From Lentzea terrae (GTDB taxonomy: Bacteria > Actinomycetota > Actinomycetes > Mycobacteriales > Pseudonocardiaceae): DNA of 64,000 nucleotides. Both the position numbers and the translations under genes were made by a program. The notes beneath the pieces were generated by a model. That model saw only the letters and a program-made list of their open reading frames with translations. It made no database searches and was not told where the DNA came from. Below, in pieces: positions 15,653 through 22,845 of this stretch. The stretch lies in contig NZ_QFWW01000018.1 of NCBI RefSeq assembly GCF_003265345.1, positions 1-64,000 on the forward strand, written 5' to 3'. The stretch's first letter is position 1; each line of letters starts with the position of its first letter.

Positions 15653-16750
15653 GTGCCGCCCACGTTCGGGCAGGAGGTCCGCCGCCTGCGCAACGAGCGC
15701 GGCCTCTCGCTGACCCGCCTGACCGAACTGGTGCCCTACAGCAAGGGCCACCTCAGCAAAATCGAAAATGGACAGGTCCAGCCCAACCCGGACATGGCCC
15801 GCGTCTTCGACGACGTCCTGCAGGCCGAAGGCCGCCTGATCGAGCTGGCCGACGTGCCGGCGCGGCCGATCCCCAGCGACCACACGACCCTGCGCACGTA
15901 CAACTCGATGTTCGACCACCACCGCGCCCTGGGCCACCGGCACAGCCCGGAGATAGTCCTCCCCGGCCTGCGACCGCAGGTGGACATCCTCAGCAGCATG
16001 GCCCGTTCCGCCGACGACCCCGGCCTCGGCCGCGGCCTGTGGCTGCTCGCCGCCCGGTACGCCGAGTACGCGGGCTGGATGGAGCAGGAACGCGGTGACG
16101 ACGCCTCGGCCGCCGACATGACCAGGAAAGCCGTGCAGTACGCGGCGAAGGGCGGCGACCCGGAGCTCGAAGCGTGGGCGTTGGTCCGAGCCGCGGAGTT
16201 CGCTCTATACAGAGGAGACGCACGCGGAACCGTGTCCTTCGCGCGCCGCGCCGGCAAGTCCCGCTCCCCCGCCGTGCAGGCCGGTGCCGCCCTGCGCGAA
16301 GCCCAGGGCTACGCACTCGCCGGCGCCGCGGCCCAGTGCCAGGACGCCCTCGACCGGGCCGACGAACTGCAGCAGGCCGTCCGCGAATCCCCTTACGGCA
16401 CCACGAGCCTGGTCGACCAGGTGGTCGTCGCCCGCGCGTGGACGTTCTACGACCTGGGCCGGCACGCGGAAGCCGCCGCCATCCTGGACATCCAGCTGCC
16501 GCTGATCGCACCGACCTCCCTGCGCGCCCGCACCCGCTTCGGCATGCGCCGCGCGCTGGCCCACGCCGCGGCAGGCGACGTGGACCACGCGTGCGACCTG
16601 GTGACCGAGCTGCTGGACGACATCCGCCAGGTGCAGTCGGCGACCGTGCACACCGACCTGACGTCGTTCAGCAAACTGTTGTCCCGCTTACGTCCTTCGG
16701 CCGGACGCGAGGTGGCGGGCGAGATCAGCGAGATCCTGTTCGCCGGCTAG
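15653..16750 (+). CDS. XRE-family regulator with TPR-like C-terminus
   Basis: 365 aa from the GTG at 15653 (the GGGGAGGGGG run ends 8 bases upstream; GTG 15644 is an alternative). Residues 1-65 form an XRE helix-turn-helix (FGQEVRRLRNERGLSLTRL, YSKGHLSKIENGQVQPNPDM). The remainder is helical repeat, TPR-like, with AEYAGWMEQERGDDASAADM and RRALAHAAAGDVDHACDLV. This is the common actinomycete regulator layout, in which the repeat domain is presumed to bind a peptide or partner protein. Codon 346 is TTA (16688-16690), so full translation may require the bldA tRNA, linking it to development. The stop codon shares CTAG with the stop of the convergent ParB-like gene. Confidence 0.8.
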   Translation: MPPTFGQEVRRLRNERGLSLTRLTELVPYSKGHLSKIENGQVQPNPDMARVFDDVLQAEGRLIELADVPARPIPSDHTTLRTYNSMFDHHRALGHRHSPEIVLPGLRPQVDILSSMARSADDPGLGRGLWLLAARYAEYAGWMEQERGDDASAADMTRKAVQYAAKGGDPELEAWALVRAAEFALYRGDARGTVSFARRAGKSRSPAVQAGAALREAQGYALAGAAAQCQDALDRADELQQAVRESPYGTTSLVDQVVVARAWTFYDLGRHAEAAAILDIQLPLIAPTSLRARTRFGMRRALAHAAAGDVDHACDLVTELLDDIRQVQSATVHTDLTSFSKLLSRLRPSAGREVAGEISEILFAG

Positions 16751-17643
16751 ACGGCCTGTCGCCGGCTCTCGCGTTCCAGCGCGTCGGCCATCTCGGCCCA
16801 CACCTCTGCACAACCGCGGGCCATGTCCGCGACCAGCTCCCGGCAGTGCGACGGCACCCCGTCGACGACCGCGGCCCATTCGCCGGACGACACCGCGTGC
16901 GCCTCCAGCCACCGCAGCACCAGCCGCCCGTGCTCGTTGAACCGCAACGACGGATCGCGCCGCAGGATCGGCAACGTGGCGTCGGGCGCCCGGACCTCGC
17001 TGCGCGCGGCCGGCACCTCGACCTCGGCGAGCTCGGCCGCCCGCATCCGTTCCGGCACGGGGTCGAGCCCGGCGAGCAACCGCCGCCGCACGTCACGGAC
17101 GGTCCCCGGCGACACCCCGGCCGCGCGCGCGATGTCGCGCAACGACGCCGTGGGCCGCGCCTCGATCATCTCGCCGGCCAGCCGCCGCCCGGCCGCGGAG
17201 TTGACCGGCCGGACCTTCCCGTCCCGTCCGACGCGGTTGGCCGCGCGGCCGCCGACCGCGCGCCGCAGCACGCCGACCGACTTGGCCGCGAGTCCGGTGG
17301 ACGCCGCGATCGCCCGGTCCGACCACTGCGGGTGCGAGCGCAGCAGCCGGCGCGCGGCAGCTTCCCGGTCGGCGGTGGTCAGCGTCGACACGTTCAGCGA
17401 CACGGACAGGACGAACACGTCCTCGACGGGTCCGTCGACGTACTCGACCTCGACCGACCGGAGCCCGCGCAGTGCGGCTGCCCGCAGGCGATGCGCGCCG
17501 TCGACGACTCGCATGGAACCGCGGTGCACCACGATCGGCGCGAGCACCGCACCGGAAGACGCGAGCTTGCGGACGAACTCCTCGCTGCAGCCACCGAGTC
17601 GCGGCGAATCCGCGGGCTGCAGCACGTTGATGTCAACGAGCAT
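16747..17643 (-). CDS. ParB/StrR-like DNA-binding regulator
   Basis: 298 aa. The N-terminal ~90 residues are a ParB/sulfiredoxin-like domain: PIVVHRGSMRVVDGAHRLRA carries the G-x-H-R-L/R-A core and is followed by LRSVEVEYVDG. A predicted helix-turn-helix follows (SDRAIAASTGLAAKSVGVLR), then a second one (ASLRDIARAAGVSPGTVRDV). This is the arrangement of StrR/NovG-type activators of antibiotic clusters and of orphan ParB-like regulators rather than of a chromosome-partition ParB, which is longer and pairs with ParA. No parA is nearby. The start has GGGGGG about 10 bases upstream. The CoA-binding gene ends 79 bp before it, so the two may be co-transcribed. A regulatory role is probable; the target is unknown. 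Confidence 0.72.
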   Translation of the reverse strand: MLVDINVLQPADSPRLGGCSEEFVRKLASSGAVLAPIVVHRGSMRVVDGAHRLRAAALRGLRSVEVEYVDGPVEDVFVLSVSLNVSTLTTADREAAARRLLRSHPQWSDRAIAASTGLAAKSVGVLRRAVGGRAANRVGRDGKVRPVNSAAGRRLAGEMIEARPTASLRDIARAAGVSPGTVRDVRRRLLAGLDPVPERMRAAELAEVEVPAARSEVRAPDATLPILRRDPSLRFNEHGRLVLRWLEAHAVSSGEWAAVVDGVPSHCRELVADMARGCAEVWAEMADALERESRRQAV

Positions 17644-17722
17644 GGTGAAAAAGCCCCCCAGGCTTGGTGTCCCCGGAACCCCCAGGCGTCCGAGGACTTC
17701 AAGCCGCAGACTAGTCAGTTGG

Positions 17723-18115
17723 TCAACCGGAGCGCCACTCGATCGCCGGGCAGACGTCCATCACCATGTGCAGCCCGGCCGCCTTCGTCCGCCGGTAGGC
17801 CGCGTCGTCGACCACGCCGAGCTGGAACCACACGGCTTTGGCGCCGATCGCGACGGCCTCGTCGGCGAACTGACCGGCGTCCTCCGAACGGCGGAACACG
17901 TCCACGACGTCGACCGGGAACGGGATGTCCGCCAGCGTCGGGTAGCCCTGCTCACCGTGCACGGTCTCGGCCACCGGGTGCACCGGCACGATCTTCTTGC
18001 CGCGCTGCTGCAGGAACCGGGCGACGCCGTGCGCCGCGCGGGACGGGTTGTCCGCGAGCCCGACGATGGCCCAGACCTGGCAGTTCTCGAGGATCCAGTC
18101 GACGTCTTCGCGCAT
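17723..18115 (-). CDS. CoA-binding (YccU-like) protein
   Basis: 130 aa, a single Rossmann-type CoA-binding domain (VWAIVGLADNPSRAAHGVAR, KKIVPVHPVAETVHGEQGYP, AVWFQLGVVDDAAYRRTKAA, VMDVCPAIEW). These small cytosolic proteins resemble the CoA-binding part of succinyl-CoA synthetases but lack the ligase parts; their role is unsettled. A consensus Crp-type palindrome lies 18-33 bp upstream of the start, in the divergent promoter shared with the YCII gene, so cAMP-receptor control is likely. Confidence 0.82.
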   Translation of the reverse strand: MREDVDWILENCQVWAIVGLADNPSRAAHGVARFLQQRGKKIVPVHPVAETVHGEQGYPTLADIPFPVDVVDVFRRSEDAGQFADEAVAIGAKAVWFQLGVVDDAAYRRTKAAGLHMVMDVCPAIEWRSG

Positions 18116-18132
18116 GCCCCCAACACTAACCT

Positions 18133-18148
18133 TGTGACGCCGGTCACA
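18133..18148. promoter_or_regulatory. consensus Crp-type operator
   Basis: TGTGACGCCGGTCACA is a perfect palindrome of the form TGTGA-N6-TCACA, the Crp consensus used in enterobacteria and actinobacteria. It lies between divergent starts at 18115 and 18229. A Crp/Fnr-family gene sits 2.5 kb away (20634), but the global Crp may be the binder. Confidence 0.7.
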
Positions 18149-18228
18149 TTTTCAGAAAGCTGGTCGAAACCAGCCGAAGCCGATCGACGCGTGAGTAGAA
18201 CGGACCCACCAGACCTGAGGAGATCGAG

Positions 18229-18651
18229 ATGCGGTTCATGGTCATCGTCAAGGCGAACGAGGACACCGAGAACTCCGTCATGCCCACGACCGAGGAACTG
18301 GCCGCGATGGGCAACTACAACGAGGAACTGGTGAAGGCCGGGGTCATGCTCGCGGGCGACGGCCTCTACCCGAGCGCCAAGGGCGCGCGGGTCGCGTTCG
18401 ACGGCAGCGGCGCGACGAAGGTCATCGACGGCCCGTTCACCGAGGCCAAGGAACTGATCGCGGGCTTCTGGATCTGGGAGCTGCCGTCGCTGCAGGACGC
18501 CGTGGAGTGGCTGAAGAAGGCGCCGTTCCAGAGCGGCGAGGTCGAGATCCGGCAGATCCACGGCCCCGAGGCGTTCGAGGAGGTCATGACGCCCGAGATC
18601 CAGGCGCAGGAGGACCGTCTGCGCGAGCAGATCTCCGCCCAGAATCAGTAG
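18229..18651 (+). CDS. YCII/DGPF-domain protein
   Basis: 140 aa with GAGGAG 6-11 bases before the ATG. YCII-related fold with the characteristic VIDGPFTEAKELIAGFWIWE motif near residues 64-83 and a His-containing C-terminal strand (EIRQIHGPEAFEEV). Proteins of this family are small and dimeric, often encoded beside ECF sigma factors. Their enzymatic role is uncertain, with a His/Asp pocket. There is no sigma factor here. The upstream region holds the Crp-type palindrome. The last codons and the stop lie inside a 15-bp tandem repeat. Confidence 0.8.
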   Translation: MRFMVIVKANEDTENSVMPTTEELAAMGNYNEELVKAGVMLAGDGLYPSAKGARVAFDGSGATKVIDGPFTEAKELIAGFWIWELPSLQDAVEWLKKAPFQSGEVEIRQIHGPEAFEEVMTPEIQAQEDRLREQISAQNQ

Positions 18652-18680
18652 GCACAGAACCAGTAGGCACAGAATCAGTA
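18641..18680. repeat. 15-bp tandem repeat spanning the YCII stop codon
   Basis: AGAATCAGTAGGCAC (18641-18655), AGAACCAGTAGGCAC (18656-18670) and AGAATCAGTA (18671-18680) form 2.7 units. Each full unit contains TAG in the same frame. The array also contains the stop of the convergent PucR-type gene. It could be a slippage product. Confidence 0.8.
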
Positions 18681-19439
18681 AGCGCGCGGCAGCGGAACTT
18701 GAGGCGTTGAGTGCGCCGTCAGCGCGACGCTCAACGTGAGCAACGCACGCGGTGAGGTCGGACGGCAGCCCGTGAGCCGTTCGACCAACCGCAGGCGGTG
18801 ATCGAGCGTGCTGCGGTGGATGTCCAACCGGCGCGCCGCCGCCGCACGGTTGCCATCCTCGGAGATGAACGCCCGCAGCGAGTCGAGCAACGGCTGCTGC
18901 GCCACCACGGGTTCGATCATGCGGGCCAGTCGTTCGGCGACGTGCGGCTGACGCAGCACCGCGAAGTCCGCCAGCACGTTGCGCAGCTCGTAGACACCTG
19001 GCGCGCGGCAGGACGCGATCCGCAGCACGTCCTCGGCCGTCGCCCGCGCCGAGGCCAGGTCGCGCCGGGACGCCCACGCGACGGCCATCCAGACGTCGGA
19101 GCCGAGCCGGTCGTGCAGCGCCCGCGCCAGTCCCACGTGCTGGTCCTGAGCGCACGGCAGCAACAGGTACCCGCCGCGCACGCCGTCGAGCACGAGGACG
19201 TCCGCGTTGTCGCCCACCGCCGCGAGCACCTCGGTCGCACCGTCCTCAGTGGACGTGCAGAACGCGACGACCGCGTAGGCGAGCGCCAAGCCGTTGAAAG
19301 ATCCGTTGTCCTGACCGGAAAGCAGCGTTCTGGCGAGCTGGCGGCGGGTGGTCACGTCCTCGACGGGGGGAAGGTCGTACGGGCTGAGGATGTCACGCAG
19401 CACGTCGTTGAGCAGCCGGCTGTGCAGAACGGTGGTCAC
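18675..19439 (-). CDS. PucR/CdaR-type regulator (short form)
   Basis: 254 aa. The C-terminal ~65 residues are a PucR helix-turn-helix: LRAFISEDGNRAAAARRLDI, HRSTLDHRLRLVERLTG. The N-terminal part resembles the GGDEF-like central domain of CdaR regulators (GYLLLPCAQDQHVGLARALH, GVYELRNVLADFAVLRQP) without recognisable metal or nucleotide residues. Such proteins activate catabolic or secondary-metabolite genes. The paralogue at 19.56-20.48 kb lies just upstream in the same direction. A 16-bp perfect palindrome 50-65 bp before the start may be its operator. Confidence 0.78.
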   Translation of the reverse strand: MTTVLHSRLLNDVLRDILSPYDLPPVEDVTTRRQLARTLLSGQDNGSFNGLALAYAVVAFCTSTEDGATEVLAAVGDNADVLVLDGVRGGYLLLPCAQDQHVGLARALHDRLGSDVWMAVAWASRRDLASARATAEDVLRIASCRAPGVYELRNVLADFAVLRQPHVAERLARMIEPVVAQQPLLDSLRAFISEDGNRAAAARRLDIHRSTLDHRLRLVERLTGCRPTSPRALLTLSVALTAHSTPQVPLPRAY

Positions 19440-19488
19440 TCGTCGCCTCCCTGAGGGCCCTACGGTGTCTCGCCCTCAGAACGGTAGG

Positions 19489-19504
19489 CAACTGTCGACA
19501 GTTG
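19489..19504. promoter_or_regulatory. perfect 16-bp palindrome upstream of a PucR-type gene
   Basis: CAACTGTCGACAGTTG is fully self-complementary. It lies in the 118-bp gap between the two tandem PucR-type genes, 50-65 bp upstream of the downstream one. It is a plausible operator for that regulator or its neighbour; no known consensus is matched. Confidence 0.55.
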
Positions 19505-19557
19505 GCACAGATGGCTTGAGCCACCCTTAACGTTCACCAGAGTTGTTCGGAACCGTT

Positions 19558-20481
19558 TCAGCCCAACGCGTTCGTGCGGCTCAGGCCGATCGCGGTGCCG
19601 AGAAGCGCGAGGTCACGTGGGTTGACGGGGCTCAGTCCGGTGAGCTGCTCGATCTGCCACAACCGGTAGTCGATCGTGCTGCGGTGGATGAACAGCTTCC
19701 TGACAGCTACTGCCCGGTTGCCATCCGCCTCAAGCAATGCGAGCACTGTCTGCACGAGAACGGGGTTCGCCAGCAACGGCGCGACGACCTTGTCCAGCTC
19801 GTCGCGGACCTCCGGCGTGTCCAGCACCGCGCTTTCGAACAACATGTCGTCGATTCGATACACCCCGGGCGGCCGGCCGAGCGAGGTGACCAGCGCGTCG
19901 ATCTCGTCAACCTCCTTGCGCGCCAAGGCAACGCGCGCGGCGGGCCGTTCCGCGACCGAGAACCACACCTCGCCGCCGAGCTCCGCGCACACGTCCCGGC
20001 ACAACGGCAGCGCGGCCGCCTCGGGCACGGGCAGCAGGAGATGTCCGGATGTCGCCAGGAGCACCGGGCCGTGTCTGCGGAAAGCGTTTACCACCCGGTC
20101 TGCCAACGCTCCGCGCACGAGCGCGACGGTGTAGACGGCGGCGGCTCCGTCGGGTGCGCTCCCGGCGAGCAGTGCGTCCGCCAGGCCGTCGTCGTCGCCG
20201 GCGCAGAACGCGGACATGAGCTCGGCGGCGAGAGCGGTTCCAGCGGCGGCCAGCGCACGGGCGTCGCCGCCGTCGTCCAGCATGGCCTCGGTCAGCAGCC
20301 GATCGGTGGACCGCAGCGCCACGACCACCTGCGCGACGGGAACTTTCGCCGAAATGAGACGGGATCCCACGCGGCGCGCGACCGACACGGCCGCGTCCTC
20401 CCAGCCGTCGGCGTCGGCGGCAGCGGCGCGGTAGACGGCGAGGAACTCCTCGTGCAACAGCCGGCCGACGTCGAAGAGCAC
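19558..20481 (-). CDS. PucR/CdaR-type regulator
   Basis: 307 aa from the GTG at 20481, preceded by GGAAGGGG with 7-base spacing; an ATG at 20499 is the alternative. The N-terminal helical segment (RLLHEEFLAVYRAAAADADG) is followed by a GGDEF-like central region (PVLLATSGHLLLPVPEAAAL) and a C-terminal PucR helix-turn-helix (LLEADGNRAVAVRKLFIHRS, TIDYRLWQIEQLTG). It parallels the neighbouring 254-aa protein, suggesting tandem duplication. It is divergent from the Crp/Fnr gene, with a 14-bp palindrome in the shared promoter. Target genes are unknown. Confidence 0.8.
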   Translation of the reverse strand: MLFDVGRLLHEEFLAVYRAAAADADGWEDAAVSVARRVGSRLISAKVPVAQVVVALRSTDRLLTEAMLDDGGDARALAAAGTALAAELMSAFCAGDDDGLADALLAGSAPDGAAAVYTVALVRGALADRVVNAFRRHGPVLLATSGHLLLPVPEAAALPLCRDVCAELGGEVWFSVAERPAARVALARKEVDEIDALVTSLGRPPGVYRIDDMLFESAVLDTPEVRDELDKVVAPLLANPVLVQTVLALLEADGNRAVAVRKLFIHRSTIDYRLWQIEQLTGLSPVNPRDLALLGTAIGLSRTNALG

Positions 20482-20534
20482 TGGCTGTCCCCTTCCCATC
20501 TTTCGGTCCGTTGCAAGGATTTCAGCGCCGGCCG

Positions 20535-20548
20535 TGGGGAAAACCCCA
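20535..20548. promoter_or_regulatory. palindrome in the PucR-Crp divergent promoter
   Basis: TGGGGAAAACCCCA is an inverted repeat with 5-bp arms around AAAA. It lies between the starts at 20481 (minus) and 20634 (plus). It may be an operator for either gene; it does not match the Crp consensus. Confidence 0.4.
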
Positions 20549-20633
20549 GCGTTCTCCAGCGCCACGCCAGTGTCGGCCACCCTAACTTCGAGTGCAGGTC
20601 GCGCCCAGTCATCCGCACGAATTGGAGACCGAA

Positions 20634-21344
20634 GTGGCACCTCAGCTGCTCGCCCCGTCGCGACCGGCCGTCCTCGCGCCCTCGAACGAGGCCTGGCGCC
20701 AGTTCGCGCACGCCCTGGAGCCCGTCGAGTTCTCCCGCGGCGACGTGCTGCTGCGCCTGGGCGCCCGCACCGACGAGCTGTTCGTGGTCCGCGCCGGCAA
20801 GGCCAAGACGTGCTGCACCTCCGCCGACGGCCGCGAGCTGGTGCTCGACTTCCACTGCGCGGGCGACGTGCTGGTGGAGCCGACGCTGTTCGACGCCGCA
20901 CCGGCCGTGTCGACGACGATCGCGATCACCGACGTGCAGGCGGGCCGGATCACGCGGGCCGACCTGACGAAGTGGCTCGCGCTGTGCCCGGAGATCACCG
21001 AGCGGCTGCTGGGCTGCATCGCCCGCCGCCAGCGCGAGTCGCACCGGATGCGGATGGACCTGGTGCAGCTGGACGCCTCCGCGCGGCTCGCGAAAGCGTT
21101 GCTGCGCCTCGCGGGACGGTTCGGCACCGACCGGCGGGGCGCGCTGCTGATGATCGAGGACCTCACGCAGGAGGAGCTCGGCCAGTACATCGGCTCCCGC
21201 CGCGACACGGTCAACAAGACGCTCTCGGACTTCGCCCAGCGCGGCTGGATCTCGATCGAGCGCAAGAGCATCTTCCTCACCGACCCGGCGCAGCTGTCCC
21301 GCCGGGTTCGCGTGGGGATGCCATCGGTACCCGCGCAACGCTGA
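20634..21344 (+). CDS. Crp/Fnr-family transcriptional regulator
   Basis: 236 aa from the GTG at 20634 (GGAG 7-8 bases upstream); the earlier in-frame start at 20592 lacks a ribosome site. A cyclic-nucleotide-binding-type beta-roll at the N-terminus (FSRGDVLLRLGARTDELFVV, LDFHCAGDVLVEPTLFD) leads through a long dimer helix to a Crp helix-turn-helix (LTQEELGQYIGSRRDTVNKT). There is no Fnr-type N-terminal Cys cluster, although CC occurs in the roll (KTCCTSADG). The phosphate-binding Arg/Ser pair of true cAMP receptors is not clear, so the ligand is uncertain. The small membrane gene 32 bp downstream may be co-transcribed. Confidence 0.83.
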   Translation: MAPQLLAPSRPAVLAPSNEAWRQFAHALEPVEFSRGDVLLRLGARTDELFVVRAGKAKTCCTSADGRELVLDFHCAGDVLVEPTLFDAAPAVSTTIAITDVQAGRITRADLTKWLALCPEITERLLGCIARRQRESHRMRMDLVQLDASARLAKALLRLAGRFGTDRRGALLMIEDLTQEELGQYIGSRRDTVNKTLSDFAQRGWISIERKSIFLTDPAQLSRRVRVGMPSVPAQR

Positions 21345-21375
21345 AGTTCCGCCATCCGAACAGGAGTGCTCCACC

Positions 21376-21780
21376 ATGACAACCCGAACCAAGGCCGGCA
21401 CCGGCAAAGTCGCGCTGGGAGTCGTCGCCGCCGTCGTCATCGCGTCGATCGGCAACGCGGTCGTGTCCTACTTGGCGCAGGCGCTCGGTGCCGACCCGAA
21501 AGCCGTGCTGGGCCTCTACCCCCAGGTCTTCGTCGTGCTGACCGCGCTCGGCGTGCTCATCGCGGCGTTCGCGTGGGCGTCCATTCGCAAGCGCGCCAAG
21601 GATCCGGCGCGCACGCTCGGCAAGCTCGTGCCGATCGTCGTAGTGCTGTCGTGGCTGCTCGACATCCCGTTGTTCTTCCAGCCCGGAGCTGACGTCGTCG
21701 GCATTGTCGCGCTGATGGTCATGCACGTCGTCGTGGCCGCGGCCGCCGTCCCCGTCTTCCGCCGCGTGCTTCCGGTCTGA
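21376..21780 (+). CDS. small four-helix membrane protein (DUF6069-like)
   Basis: 134 aa. Four predicted transmembrane helices: GVVAAVVIASIGNAVVSYLA, VFVVLTALGVLIAAFAWASI, LVPIVVVLSWLLDIPLFF and GIVALMVMHVVVAAAAVPVF. The DIPLFF and MHVVVAA segments resemble the DUF6069 family of actinomycetes, whose function is unknown. There is no enzymatic motif. It follows the Crp/Fnr gene closely and ends at a strong bidirectional terminator. Confidence 0.72.
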   Translation: MTTRTKAGTGKVALGVVAAVVIASIGNAVVSYLAQALGADPKAVLGLYPQVFVVLTALGVLIAAFAWASIRKRAKDPARTLGKLVPIVVVLSWLLDIPLFFQPGADVVGIVALMVMHVVVAAAAVPVFRRVLPV

Positions 21781-21788
21781 CCGCACAC

Positions 21789-21827
21789 CGGAAACGGCCG
21801 GGGAGGCGTTCTCCCCGGCCGTTTCCG
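21789..21827. terminator. strong bidirectional terminator
   Basis: A 16-17-bp stem: GGAAACGGCCGGGGA (21790-21804) pairs with TCCCCGGCCGTTTCC (21812-21826) around a short loop. It lies exactly between convergent stops at 21780 and 21831 and should end transcription from both directions. This marks the left boundary of the polyketide-side block. Confidence 0.8.
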
Positions 21828-21830
21828 CGT

Positions 21831-22832
21831 TCACTCCGAAAGGCTCAGCTCCGGCCACACCAGCGTGGTGGCGCCCCACGTGAGGCCGCCGCCGAACGCC
21901 GTGAGCAAGACCTTCTGCCCTGCCTGCAGCTCCCCCGACCGCACGCCGTGGGCCAGCGCCAGCGGAATCGAGGCGGCGGAGGTGTTGCCGACGTCGGTGA
22001 TGTTGGAGACGAACTTGTCGCGCGGCACGTCGAGCTCGGCCGACACGGCGTCCAGGATCCGGGTGTTGGCCTGGTGCGCGATCACCCTGTCCACATCGGA
22101 CGCGACCCAGCCCTGCCGTTTGACGGCGTTGCGCGAAGCGGCGGACATCCGGGCGACCGCGTTCGCGAAGACCTCGCGTCCTTCCATCTGGAAGAACTTG
22201 TCGCCGTGCGGCACGATGTCGCGCGACGACCGCTGCCGCGACCCGCCGGCGGGCACGGTGATCAGGTCGGACAGCTCGCCGTCCGAACCGAGGTCGAACG
22301 GCCCCAACGCACCTGGCTCGTCAGGAGATCCCGCACGCAGCACGACCGCACCAGCGCCGTCGCCGAAGATGACGGACGTGGTGCGGTCCTGCGGGTTGAG
22401 GATCGTGGAGTAGGCGTCGCCGCCGATCACGAGCAGGCTGTCCGCGATGCCGGACGTGATCAGACCGGCTCCGACGCCCAGCCCGTACACGAATCCCGTG
22501 CACACGGCCGCGATGTCGAACGCCGGCACGTCGACGAGCCCGAGCCGGGACGCGATCTCCGGTGCGGTCGCGGGGCAGGGCCGGTCCGGTGTCGTGGTCG
22601 CGAGGACCACCCCGCCCGCGCCCGGCACCCCGGCCGAGCGCAGGGCGCGCCGCGCCGCCTCGACCGAGAGGTCCGAGGTCGCCATGCCGGGTTCGACCAC
22701 GTGTCTGGTGGCCACGCCGATCCGCGTTCTGATCCACTCGTCGGTCGTGTCCAGCTTGGTTATGAGCTCGTCGTTGGTGACCACTCGCGGCGGGAGCCAT
22801 GACCCGAGTCCCGCGACCACCGCTGCGCGCAT
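21831..22832 (-). CDS. beta-ketoacyl-ACP synthase III (FabH-like)
   Basis: 333 aa, KAS III thiolase fold. The Cys-His-Asn triad is intact: AAVCTGF (~112), IAHQANTRI (~255) and DVGNTSAAS (~285). RTRIGVATRHV and the FGDGAGAVVL and GGGLTWGATT loops are typical. These enzymes condense an acyl-CoA with malonyl-ACP, or make short beta-ketoacyl precursors. Downstream of an aldehyde dehydrogenase (13-bp gap) and next to polyketide regulators, this copy is more likely a cluster enzyme supplying a starter or extender precursor than the housekeeping FabH. That role is inference, since no acyl carrier protein gene accompanies it. Confidence 0.85.
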   Translation of the reverse strand: MRAAVVAGLGSWLPPRVVTNDELITKLDTTDEWIRTRIGVATRHVVEPGMATSDLSVEAARRALRSAGVPGAGGVVLATTTPDRPCPATAPEIASRLGLVDVPAFDIAAVCTGFVYGLGVGAGLITSGIADSLLVIGGDAYSTILNPQDRTTSVIFGDGAGAVVLRAGSPDEPGALGPFDLGSDGELSDLITVPAGGSRQRSSRDIVPHGDKFFQMEGREVFANAVARMSAASRNAVKRQGWVASDVDRVIAHQANTRILDAVSAELDVPRDKFVSNITDVGNTSAASIPLALAHGVRSGELQAGQKVLLTAFGGGLTWGATTLVWPELSLSE

Positions 22833-22845
22833 TCTCCGACCTTCC

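Noticed and set aside
17644..17665. AAGCC-TGGGG-GGCTTTTT structure just before the ParB-like start as an attenuator
   Set aside because: The stem is only 5 bp and overlaps the ribosome site; it is too weak to report as a terminator.
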